Shown here: piece after piece, positions 55,058-64,000 of the stretch
How the letters are laid out: each line of letters starts with the position of its first letter
How positions within the stretch are numbered: the stretch's first letter is position 1
NCBI GenBank assembly: GCA_948146395.1
Contig: OX411545.1
Coordinates: forward strand, 20,095,526-20,159,525
Direction of reading: 5' to 3'
DNA: 64,000 nt
Origin: Fragum whitleyi
Taxonomy: Eukaryota; Mollusca; Bivalvia; Cardiida; Cardiidae
Translations under genes and position numbers: made by a program
Notes under the pieces: generated by a model
The model's input: the letters and a program-made list of their open reading frames with translations, nothing else
Databases searched by the model: none
What the model was told of the DNA's origin: nothing

Positions 55058-55312
55058 CAGGGCAGTCTGTTTGCAGGAGTTCACGGGTTCCATCCCGGAC
55101 GGCGGCACTCAACCTTCCGACTATTTGTCTCTCACCAATGGGTTGATAGTCGTAGACCTATGTGACATAGCGGCTGGAGGCTAGGAAAGAATGTGGTGGT
55201 TGTACTGGTGATAGAAATACCACCATTGTTAGGTGCTCCAGCCGCCGTGATATAACTGAAATAATGTTGAAAGCGGCTTTAAACTCCATTCAATCAATCA
55301 ATCTGTTTGCCG
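55058..55312 (+). mobile_element. SINE, near-complete
   Basis: B box GGGTTCCATCCCGG, body CCGACTATTTGTCTCTCACC, and tail CATTCAATCAATCAATC. The head is degraded. Confidence 0.75.
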
Positions 55313-55500
55313 GATCCATCACTTCCCTGTCAGGTGCCCTAGTTATGGCACATATATCCCATCAATGGGTAGATATGGTTGACCATAGTGGGATAGCAGC
55401 TTGAGGCTAGGAAAGGACACTAGTGTTCTAGGGCATGAAATACCATTGTTATGTGCTCCAGCCTCGGTGATAATAGATTGCTTAAAGGTTAAAAAAATTC
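55313..55500 (+). mobile_element. SINE, decayed, immediately following
   Basis: CCATCAATGGGTAGATATGG, GCAGCTTGAGGCTAGGAAAG and GTGCTCCAGCCTCGGTG match the SINE body. Confidence 0.6.
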
Positions 55501-55599
55501 AATCCACAATCCCTTTCAAGTGCTTTTTCCCAAGGATAACATGATAATGAGACAAATTCTTATTTCCATCATGGTTATTTTTTTTATTTCAGTTGATTT

Positions 55600-55950
55600 A
55601 TGGTCCCTGTCGGGCTGTCAATCTAGAGGTCCCTTGTTCGATCCCCGACGGCGGCACTCATTCTTTCCGACTATTTGTCTCTCACCAATGGGTTGATAAT
55701 CGTAGACCTATGTGAGATAGCGGCTGGAGGCTAGGAAAGGATGTGGTGGTTGTACTGGTGAATGAAATACCAGGAAACCATTGTTAGGTGCTCCAGCCGC
55801 CGCGATATAACTGAAATAATGTTGAAAGCGGCGTTAAACTCCATTCAATCAATCAATCAATTGTTAGATGCTCCTGCTTCTGTGATATAACTGAAAAAAT
55901 GATGAACATGGCATAAAACTCCATTCAATTTAATCAATCAATCAAACAAT
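55600..55950 (+). mobile_element. SINE with duplicated 3' tail
   Basis: B box TTGTTCGATCCCCGACGG and a full body to AATCAATCAATCAA at about 55861. Then TTGTTAGATGCTCCTGCTTC to ATTTAATCAATCAATCAAAC repeats the last 80 bases in a diverged form. The first part is close to a family consensus. Confidence 0.8.
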
Positions 55951-56196
55951 TCATTGTCTCTCCCATAGCATATGGCAATTTGAGCACCCCCCATGAGGAC
56001 ACTGTCTACACAATTGTTTGAGCAATTCCTTTAGTTTTCTCCAAAAACAGCCAATCTAAAAACATATTTCTTCAAATTTGAGCTCTTTGAGTGGTAGTAA
56101 AGCAAAGACATTCAAATCACTTACTCTTTCATGTTTCAAAGTGATTTTATGGTGTAAGCTTGAAGCATTTTCCCCAACACTGAACTGAAATAAATT

Positions 56197-56395
56197 CTAA
56201 CACTTGTCATGCTGAACCCGGAATATTTCTGCTTTGGCAGGAGCTATAAACAAACATCAGCCTGCACATATTATGTGAAGTCTGATGTTTGTCTACATCA
56301 CCTCAACCAGAATTGTCAATAGAATAGTTTTTCAAAATAAAAATTGACCTACAGTTGGTACTTTCGGTGCTTTTTGCCCTTTAATTTTGATAAAA
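56197..56395. mobile_element. TTAA MITE, right end missing
   Basis: CTAACACTTGTCATGCTGAA...GCAGGAGCTATAAACAAACA; the homology stops at TTTTGATAAAAGGGG. Confidence 0.65.
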
Positions 56396-56610
56396 GGGGA
56401 AACCAAATTTCCATAAGAATAAGAAAGTCTGATAAATAAACATCTATCTAGGACCATGTTATCTTGCAGATCAACTGGAAATGCTTTTAAGGATATTAAA
56501 TTCATTGATCATCAAACCATCTTTCATCAAAGGCAGCTTAGCAATATTGATAATCATCTTCAAGATCATTATTCATCTTTGAAGCTTTTCAATACTGTCT
56601 TTTACACCAT

Positions 56611-56842
56611 TTAACCCTTGTCATGCTGAATAAAAAAGTCTTGACAAAATAATGACAAAATCAAAGTGCTACAAGCACTGAATGCACTATATGTGAGTCG
56701 GTATTCATCTTGAAAATTAGAATTTTAAGCTTTTCTGGTTGAAAAATGAAATCAGGTGGTATAGACATTATGTGCAGGCTGATATTTGTAGATAGCTCCT
56801 ACAAAGGCAGGAATATTCCGGGTTCAGCATGACAAGGGTTAA
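56611..56842. mobile_element. TTAA MITE (piggyBac-like), intact ends
   Basis: TTAACCCTTGTCATGCTGAA to TTCAGCATGACAAGGGTTAA. The internal palindrome is partly deleted. Confidence 0.85.
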
Positions 56843-57098
56843 GAACCATATTTACCGTACTTGTTTTATTTGCTAAATGGCTGTTTGAACCAAAAAGCAA
56901 GTTATTGTCGTAGCCAAGTATAGGTATAGTTGTAGGAATAGTTGAAGGCATAATGCGGTATCACAAAGTTAAACCTTAGCGATATCCTAGTCATTATTGA
57001 AGATATTTGCTTGAAACTTGGCTTGTATGTTCACCATCAAAGACCAAGTATAATATGAGGGATAACTCTAATGCATCTTTGTAAGAATTATGTTCCTT

Positions 57099-57322
57099 TA
57101 TATTCCCCATATTGATAGATCAGTAACAGTGTCTGTTTGTATGTCTGTCTGTTTGTCTACCTGCCTGTCTGCTAAAAACTTAACCTGGGTATTTGTGGAA
57201 CATTTTGCTATTGCTTCAACACTGTTTGAGTGACAATGATTGTATTTTACATGAGAGTTTCTCTCATAAATAATACACATTACCATTTTTGGGGTATTAG
57301 TGTTTTACAGAAACATCTTTTT
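57099..57322 (+). mobile_element. Helentron-like small element, decayed
   Basis: TATATTCCCCATATTGATAG head, (CTGT)n at 57130-57170, and the end GGGGTATTAGTGTTTTACAG with AAACATCTTTTTTT. Relative of 15504-15766. Confidence 0.55.
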
Positions 57323-57494
57323 TTCTTTGAAATAGCTGGAAATAGTTTTAGGTATTATGTTGCTTTACTCTAAAAAAAGATAAAATATGTATATATATAT
57401 AGGCATCAATACAAGCTTATTATCGACAAAAGTATTGAAAGTGTATCAGCAATGTAGATTTATTCAATATCATTCAAAATATTATTCTCAATTA

Positions 57495-57610
57495 GGAAAG
57501 GATGTATTTGTGTTAGAAAATACTGGGAATTAATCTATTGCAAGGTGCTCAAGCCCCTGTGATGTAACTGAAAGATTGTTGAAAGCGGCTTATAAGCCTA
57601 TTTCAACACA
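57495..57610 (+). mobile_element. SINE 3' fragment
   Basis: AGGAAAGGATGTATTTGTGT...AAGGTGCTCAAGCCCCTGTG to GCGGCTTATAAGCCTATTTC, then (CA)n. Confidence 0.6.
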
Positions 57611-57692
57611 CACACACAAAAATAAATCTCTGGTCAAGAGTCTATTGTTCTAACTACCAAGTCAGCCACCTTCACCAAGTCGGCCACAGTCA

Positions 57693-57955
57693 GAATGCAG
57701 TTGGTAGCTTGGTTGGACTGTCAATCTAGAGGTCCAGGATTCGATTCCTGACAGCGGCACTCATCCTTTCCGACTATTTATCTTTCACCACAGGGTTGAT
57801 TATCGTAGAGATAGCAGCTAGAGGCTAGGAAAGGATGTAATGGTAGTACTTGTGAGAGAAATACCAGGAATCCATTGCAAGGTGCTCCAGCTGTAAAATA
57901 TGACTGATAACACGTTGAAAGCAGTGTAAAACCCCATTCAAAACAAACAAACAAA
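57693..57955 (+). mobile_element. SINE, full-length
   Basis: Head AATGCAGTTGGTAGCTTGGT with B box GGATTCGATTCCTG, the family body, and tail CATTCAAAACAAACAAACAA. Confidence 0.8.
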
Positions 57956-58078
57956 CAAACCTGACCACCAAGTCACGTAAGATCTTTTTAGGAAAGTGTG
58001 CTTAACAATATAGCCAAAAGTTATAAAAAAAAGTCTTAAAGAATATCTTTTGCAATAAAACTTTAATCTATTACCATG

Positions 58079-58258
58079 TTGATGGCTCAGTGTTAAATAG
58101 TTGTGACTGTTTAATAATGATAATATCATAATGATCATAAATTTTGTTTGCTCATTGCAAAACAGTTGTAACTGCCTGTACAAATATAGGCATTTACAAT
58201 TGTTTTGCACTGAGTCATTTTTATAGGCAGTTACAACTGTTTTGCACTGAACCATTGA
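58079..58258. repeat. Fold-back element (GATGGCTCAG/CAGTTGTAACTG type)
   Basis: TGATGGCTCAGTGTTAAATA, then GCAAAACAGTTGTAACTGCC paired with AGGCATTTACAATTGTTTTG, and a further GGCAGTTACAACTGTTTTGC. Three arms of the family are present. Confidence 0.65.
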
Positions 58259-58836
58259 AATTAAGAATAAATAGATCTAGATTTGGTATTTAGATTAATC
58301 ATTTAACCCAGCAAGCCATTTCTCAAACTTGCAACAGTTTGTTTACTTAAAGCCCTGTCTTTTATCACAAATCTACAGATTTGTCAGTTTAGAAGTGTCC
58401 TGTTTGACATCTTCGAGAATGAATTAAAGAGAAACGTTTTCATTTTATTGAATTCACAAAAGGACTGAAACATCAATCACTTTAAGGTATGCATTCACAG
58501 GTCTTCAACTGAAGTTTAATCTCATTAAGAATCATTTTGATTTTCATCTTTTCACAGGTTTGTTGGTTTGATTTCCATTAAGATTGTATCAGGGCTGAAT
58601 TAAAGGGCAAAAGTTCACCAGGTTCCCAAAGAGCTTTAAAATTTAAGCTTACCTGTGCGCAGGTTCAAGAAATTTTCAAGATTCTTGAAAGTCTGGGCGC
58701 ATGTCAATACTTAACTGTTGTGCATCACAATTCACTCAGCTAGTGCTTTCAGAATTTGCTAGAAAAAAATTTTTTTACAGAGATACAGAGTTGAGGGGGT
58801 AACACAGGTAAAAAAAATCATTATGTCTGAATGAAG
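58259..58836 (+). other. Intron 4, nothing recognised
   Basis: About 580 bases with no matched repeat and no supported exon. Confidence 0.35.
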
Positions 58837-58905
58837 CCCAATGTTGTGGGTACTTATTGGAATCATCTTGACGGGATGATTCCACTGAGTACCAACAACA
58901 TATGG
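58837..58905. repeat. ~70-bp palindrome around CATCTTGACGGGATG (copy 5)
   Basis: CCCAATGTTGTGGGTACTTA pairs with TGAGTACCAACAACATATGG. Confidence 0.6.
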
Positions 58906-58914
58906 TTTGTGCAT

Positions 58915-59772
58915 TTTTTATGCCCCCTTTGGAATACAAAGGGGGATATTGCTTTGCACTTGTCGGTCGGTCCATCCCTAGACTGTTTTTTTGTCTGAAG
59001 CATATCTCAAAATGTATGTAAGCTAGAATGATGAAAGTTCACAGGTGCATAGATCTTATTGAGGATGTACAAGATATAGAATGTAAAAGAAGTGCAGTGT
59101 ACAAGAATCATAACTTAACTCATAATTATACCCTCCACAACAAAATTTTGGGGGGTTATACTGGGATTAGGTTGCCATTCTGTCTGTCTGTCCGTAGACA
59201 TAATTTTGCATCTTCTTCTCCTCCCCCGGTTTTGGACCAATTTTGCTGAAATTTTATCAGGTTGTTTCCTATCATATGAATTTGTGCACATGCAACTTTC
59301 ATCCTGATCCAGTTATTAGTTTGAGAGTTATGCCACTTTGAACTTTTTAAGGGGGGGTGGGGGGACATAATTTTGTGTCCTCTTTTCCTCCCACGATTTT
59401 TTTACCAATTTTGCTTAAATTTCATCAGGTTGTTTCCCATCATATGAAACTGTGCACCTGCAATTTTCATCCTGATTTAGTCATTAGTTTCAGAGTTATG
59501 CCACTTAGAACTTTTTAAGGCGGGGGGGGGGGGAGTAGTCAAAATGTAAAATTGCAAAACACTCTTAAAAAGGGATCATAAAACGCCTCGTCAAATTCCA
59601 CTCCTTCAAAAAAAAAAAAAAAAAGCCTTTTTGGCGGTGTCGGGGGTATTCTCGTCAGCCCTTTGGGGCGACAGCTTTAGTATTTTGTGAGTTATTGCCC
59701 TTTGTTGATTGACAGAGAATAGGCTATTGACCTGCTTTTATGGGTGGCATAAATGTGTTTTACAAACATCTA
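58915..59772 (+). mobile_element. Helentron-like element interrupted by another
   Basis: TTTTTTATGCCCCCTTTGG head folding with CAAAGGGGGATA, one R6-type monomer (GAAGCATATCTCAAAATGTA...GTGCAGTGTACAAGAA) that resumes at GAGTTATTGCCCTTTGTTGA after the insertion, and the end GTGGCATAAATGTGTTTTAC with AAACATC. It links the short GGGGGCAT elements with the 156-bp-monomer family. Confidence 0.6.
59127..59680 (+). mobile_element. Nested microsatellite-headed element with ~166-bp monomers
   Basis: TTATACCCTCCACAACAAAA...TTGGGGGGTTATAC head, TCTGTCTGTCTGTCCG at 59180, two monomers beginning AGACATAATTTTG-like near 59197 and 59363, and the end TCGGGGGTATTCTCGTCAGC...GCGACAGCTTTAG. It is inserted in the 58915-59772 element. 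Confidence 0.7.
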
Positions 59773-60471
59773 TCATTGATATATTTTGATCTTAAATCCA
59801 GAATACTCACTCTATTTGTAGCTTTTATAGAAAAATGTGTACATGTTGAGAGTTGCAATGAAGCAGCTTAGTGCTCAATAAACAATGGCTTTTTGCACAA
59901 ATATTTGATTTAAAGAATGAAACATTACCTTAAATAGCCACTTCTGGTTATGCAACAAATTATTTCAATTACTTAGTATTGCATTTAAAACAGGGTCCCA
60001 CTGTAGCCCATCATAGTCGAAAGAAAAAAGGTGTTTAAGAGAAAATTAGTGCTAGTTTTAGTGCAATCTTTGTCAAACTTAATGAAAATATTTTATCAAA
60101 ATAAGGATGACTATATTAAATGTAAATCAAGAAGTGTTCAAGTGCCCATAAAGGGTAAAAAAGCTTTACTAAGCCTGAAATAGGCTCTGCCCGTGGGCAT
60201 CCCTTTGTTCGTACATAGTTTGAAATCTTTCAACAAAAATCTTCCTTGAAAAAAGGGATAGGGTTGTTGATACTGGGTACAAATTATCTACTAGTGGACA
60301 TCAGATCTCACCATTCTTGTTCATGTGATGTCACACAGGTCAAGGAGACCCTGGTGAGCGTTTTAGGACAATCATGGTCCTCTTGTATTTTACTGTTTTC
60401 TACAATTGAAATGTATCTTTACTTTAAAGAAATAGTTATAGCATTATACTTATATAACTATCTTTTTTCAG
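59773..60471 (+). other. Intron 4 end, nothing recognised
   Basis: 700 bases up to the exon 5 acceptor (TATCTTTTTTCAG). Confidence 0.4.
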
Positions 60472-60522
60472 GCTGCAAGAAGTCAACCAGCCATTGGTTT
60501 GAAACAGACTTCAAAAGCAAGG
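60472..60522 (+). CDS. Exon 5 of the plus-strand coiled-coil-like gene
   Basis: Strong acceptor TATCTTTTTTCAG, 17 codons (AARSQPAIGLKQTSKAR) in phase 0, and consensus donor AGG/GTAAGT. The peptide is a short basic linker. It is too short to judge alone, but both splice sites are good and the phases match exons 4 and 6. Confidence 0.7.
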
Positions 60523-60732
60523 GTAAGTAGATCTTATATCTCACAAGCTACAAGGACAAGGAATTTGGTGAGATTGCTTGTGGTCAGTAAGACATTTGTC
60601 ACATCAACAGCCTGTGTGCATTAGTGTGTCTGTCTGTCCATAAGTCTTGTCTATTCAATTTTGTCTACACTCATTTATGGATGGATTTCAAAATAAGTTT
60701 GCACAAAGGATCCATATCATAAGTAGATGATG

Positions 60733-60985
60733 CGGCCTTCATAGCGCAGAGGTCGCATGTTGGACTATCATTTAAAAGGTCTTGTGTTCAATTCATAACA
60801 GCAGCACTCATTCTTTCGAACCATTTGTCTTCCATCGATAGGTTGATTATCAAAGACCTATATGGAATATTAGCTGGGGCTAGGAATAATTCAATGGTAG
60901 TACTAGTGTGCTCCAGCCCATGGAATATAACCAAAAGATTATTGAAAGAACTATAAAAACCCCAATCAAACAATCAAACGACCAA
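60733..60985 (+). mobile_element. SINE, full-length but diverged
   Basis: Head GCGGCCTTCATAGCGCAGAG with B box GTGTTCAATTC, body CATTTGTCTTCCATCGATAG, and tail CCCCAATCAAACAATCAAAC. Confidence 0.7.
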
Positions 60986-60995
60986 TCATAAGTAC

Positions 60996-61520
60996 ATGAG
61001 CTTTTTGAAGGAAAAGTCACAGGTCAAGGTCAAATATTAAAATATAACTCATCGGAACAAAGCTCTAAAATTTGTGGATGGATTTCAAAAAAGATTGTCC
61101 CAATTGATTGTTAGGTGCTCCAGCCCATGCAATATAACTGAAAGATTATTGAAAGAACTGTAAAACCCCATTCAAACAATCAAACAAACAATCATAAATA
61201 TATGAGCTTTTTGAAGGAAAGGTCACAGGTCAAGGTCAAATATTAAAATATAACTCATCGGAGCAAAGCACTAAATTTGTGGATGGATTTCAAAAAAGAT
61301 TGTCACAATTGATTGTTAGGTGCTCCAGCCCATGCAATATAACTGAAAGATTATTGAAAGAACTGTAAAACCCCATTCAAACAATCAAACCATACATACA
61401 TGAGCTTTTTGAAGGAAAGGTCACAGGTCAAGGTCAAACATTAAAATAAAACTTGCCATAGCAAAGCTCTTACATTTCTGGATGGATTTCAAAATAGCAT
61501 TTTATAATTTTTCCCATCAT
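60996..61520. repeat. Three tandem copies of a ~200-bp unit that includes a SINE tail
   Basis: ATGAGCTTTTTGAAGGAAAR starts units at 60996, 61202 and 61400. Each unit has CACAGGTCAAGGTCAAA, GGATGGATTTCAAAA and, in the first two, the SINE end GGTGCTCCAGCCCATGCAAT to CCCCATTCAAACAATCAAAC. The arrangement suggests unequal duplication after the SINE at 60733-60985 inserted, with each copy carrying its tail. Confidence 0.8.
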
Positions 61521-63012
61521 CAGTAGGTGTGCCATTTGGAAGAAGTTTTCAGAAAGCTTAGGTCACAGCCTTCACAGATGATATTAAAATTTTAGAAAAT
61601 AATTGCTAATCGATTAGTAAGTAGTATTACAAACTTTTCAATCGATTATGTAACCTTTCCAATCTATGTAGGACTCTGAGTTAATTGTAAATCTTGAGAC
61701 ATTGGTATCTATCATAATTTAGCAGAATCAATGGTATAATTCAAAGGCAATATTTCACCCAAACTGATATTTACCTTTCTTCCACTGTTCACCATATACA
61801 AAGCTTTGGCAGACATGATAGACTAAGATCAGCCTGCATAGACATGCAGTCTGATCTTAGTCTAAGCAGTCTGCTTTCTTAAGAAAAACCTAAGCCAAAA
61901 TCGAAAGATCTCATTAATTGAAAATTCAATTTGTTTGAAAGAAAACTGAAATTCAGCAGGACAAAGGTTTATGAAAAATATTTGCCATAATCAGAAAACA
62001 TTTGGATGAAGATTCCCATTTGCCCATTACCATAACACAGCCAAAATGTGCTCAAATTATAGACCTTCAGGTTACTTGGTTAATTGCCTAAACACTTGTC
62101 CAGGAGGCAGATTGATTGTAAATCTTTATGCATTGGTATCTATCATAATTTAGTAGAATCAATGGTAACTCAAGCTAGAATATCTGACAGGCAATATTTC
62201 ACCTAAGCTGACATTAATGGAAAAGATTCAGCTATAATCAACAAACAATTGGATGAAAATTTCCATTTTTTCTCCCACCATTTAATCCAATTGCCTACAG
62301 ATGTCAATCATATATTGTATTTTCCCTGGATTTTGATTGATTAGCTTTGCTGGTGTTTAATGCTTTAGCCACATTCTTTATAATAAGAGGGGGTTTAGAC
62401 TGTATGTTTTTTCACATCTGCTTTTTCATATATGTCAAAACATGCAGTGTAAACCCCCAGATAATGAGCCTTCTGTTAACAGATCTGCAAAACATACGGA
62501 ATAGAACATGTTCTATTTCCGTCTGCTTTTCAATACCGAAATGACCAATGATACCTCTGATGACCTGCTGATAAGCTGATAAAATAAACAACTGGCCAGT
62601 TCTCTCAGAAAGCCTGTCAAATAGACATTTTTTGTGAAATACAATTCCTTCAATGACCAGGGAGAAAATTTAACCTATAACCATTTAATAGATAAGTTCT
62701 TCCAGTGGTACTTAGTATATTGAAAAATAATTATAATAATAAAACTGAAAAATGATATGTTTAAAAACCCATTGCAATTTACTAGCCTATCAGGAATTTG
62801 CAGAACATATTGACCATAATCAGTCTATATGTCAGGAATATTTGTGGCCCAACTTAATTTTGAATTGTCATTCTACTGTACTTAATCGCTAGTCTGATCA
62901 CCTATAAAATAATTCTCTACCTTTGAATTTATTTATGCCTATTCAATTTACATGGTTAATATCAATGAAGGTTCAAATTAGAAATAAAATATTTTTTGAA
63001 TCAAATGTTCAG
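61521..63012 (+). other. Intron 5 with an internal duplication and a hairpin
   Basis: GTAAATCTTGAGACATTGGT (about 61687) and GTAAATCTTTATGCATTGGT (about 62119) open two related blocks of ~110 bases. A hairpin at about 61818-61870 (GACTAAGATCAGCCTGCAT...ATGCAGTCTGATCTTAGTC) belongs with the TTAA MITE palindromes. The rest is unassigned. Confidence 0.5.
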
Positions 63013-63102
63013 AAAAGAGATCAAATGATTTATTACAGAAACAGAAAACTCTTTGACCATTTACCAGCTTTAAGACAACTAAAGCAGGAGAAAAGGATGC
63101 AA
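63013..63102 (+). CDS. Exon 6 of the plus-strand coiled-coil-like gene
   Basis: Acceptor AATCAAATGTTCAG, 30 codons in phase 0 and donor CAA/GTAAAT in phase 0. The peptide is KRDQMIYYRNRKLFDHLPAL followed by RQLKQEKRMQ: charged and helical. It continues the heptad-like character of exons 2 and 4. The gene must run on past the window. A possible next acceptor (TTTCTAAAAACAG) lies 11 bases before the window end. Confidence 0.72.
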
Positions 63103-64000
63103 GTAAATTAATTGGGCTATATTTCAATGTCTTTACTATCATTTAAGTGATGAAAAGAGACTGTTTGTTGATTTCATAGAGGTGTGAAATTAAAAACATA
63201 ATCACACTGAACAAATACGCTAAGCGGGTTCATGTGTGAGTGTGATTAGGAATTTTTTGTTTCATACCTCCATGAAATTGAAAAATATTCTCTTCATATC
63301 TTAATATCATGAAGCAAAAATCATTAAGATTAGTTAATAATAATATCTATTTTAAATATGATTACTTTTCGCGGAAACTTAAAAATAGCTGCATACTCAA
63401 AATTGCTTTCATTGCACAATGAAACCAATTTTAAGCCAATCAGAACATTCCAATATTGATGACCATAAATAAAATTTAATTATTAAAATATACATTTGGT
63501 TTCGGTGAGCGATAAAATATTCCCTTGTCATTCCAGTAATACAATACACTATTTGATTTTGAAAATGACTGACAGTCATGACCGAGGTCAACTGAAGCAT
63601 ATATGTTAAAGCATACAGTGTAAACGCAAAAAGACAGATACGCTTTTCCACATGTGCTTTTTCACATCTGCTTAAACATACAGTGTAAACGCTCTCTAAG
63701 AAACATTCGAATAAGAGTCATTTTCAACAATTTTGCATGTGCAGTAAGTAAAGATTCAGATCAGCCTGTGTATCTGCACTCAGAGTCTGATCAGAGACTT
63801 TACTTTGAGCTCTTCAGAAAAATAGTGATGTTTGCTTGAGCTTTAGACTGGTAGCTGTCTCTTAAATAGAGGTACAGTATTGAAAATATGTAATATAAAG
63901 TAAATATCTAGTTTGTGAAAGCTATTTTTTTAAGAGAAGTTAACTCATTTTAAGTTCTGAACCTACCTTGTTACAAATTTCTAAAAACAGGGCCTGAATC
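63103..64000 (+). other. Intron 6 with a MITE core
   Basis: 63724-63815 holds the central hairpin of the TGAGCCTGTGC MITE (TAAAGATTCAGATCAGCCTG...GTCTGATCAGAGACTTTA). CATACAGTGTAAACGC occurs twice, at about 63613 and 63676. No further exon is confirmed. Confidence 0.45.

Overview
The window looks like AT-rich animal nuclear DNA with long introns, most likely from a bivalve mollusc. The reasons are GT-AG introns up to 31.8 kb, tRNA-derived SINEs with ATCA-rich tails, a LINE whose first ORF pairs an SGNH-esterase fold with zinc knuckles, and many short elements with a CCGT/CTGT microsatellite at one end followed by nucleosome-length tandem monomers, a type known from bivalve genomes. Species cannot be assigned, and no prokaryotic-type operon, CRISPR array or virus was seen.

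Host genes. One plus-strand gene runs through most of the window. Six coding exons (7451-7729, 39525-39626, 40819-40856, 46348-46435, 60472-60522, 63013-63102) have matching splice phases and together encode 216 residues of an acidic/serine-rich then charged, coiled-coil-like protein that I do not recognise. The gene continues past the right edge. On the minus strand at 1337-2307 lies a second, unrecognised gene fragment with one clear exon (1337-1494) and upstream coding-like frames broken by stops or a frameshift. It is partly or wholly decayed, or carries a sequence error.

Mobile DNA fills nearly all the rest. (i) A CR1-like LINE on the minus strand (about 32058-38490) has an esterase/zinc-knuckle ORF1 end, an endonuclease and a reverse transcriptase, and is split inside the endonuclease by a 1.4-kb tandem-repeat element (35698-37074) whose sister copy is at 50495-51856. 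Two other LINE scraps are at 4727-5432 and 14512-14952. (ii) hAT-type elements include a 2.7-kb copy (25477-28152) with an exact 8-bp target duplication, a 761-bp copy (9105-9865) and three MITEs. (iii) A Tigger/pogo-like element (21893-23123) with TA target sits inside a SINE. (iv) About a dozen 230-250-bp MITEs are bounded by TTAA and CCCTTGTCATGCTGAA (piggyBac-like); one ends 27 bp before exon 4. (v) Several families have hairpin or subterminal inverted-repeat ends, a CCGT/CTGT microsatellite and 156-180-bp monomers. They sit beside T-runs and many end in CTAG/CTTG next to TT, which suggests non-autonomous Helentron/Helitron-like elements. (vi) Small fold-back palindromes and about 17 SINE copies or fragments are scattered throughout.

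Nested insertions and internal duplications give the relative history. Paralogous copies within the window supply empty sites for three insertions: the 2.7-kb hAT, a TTAA MITE and a CCGT element. Exon 4 of the host gene is followed by two decayed tandem copies of itself. ORF1 and ORF2 of the LINE share one frame separated by a single TGA.
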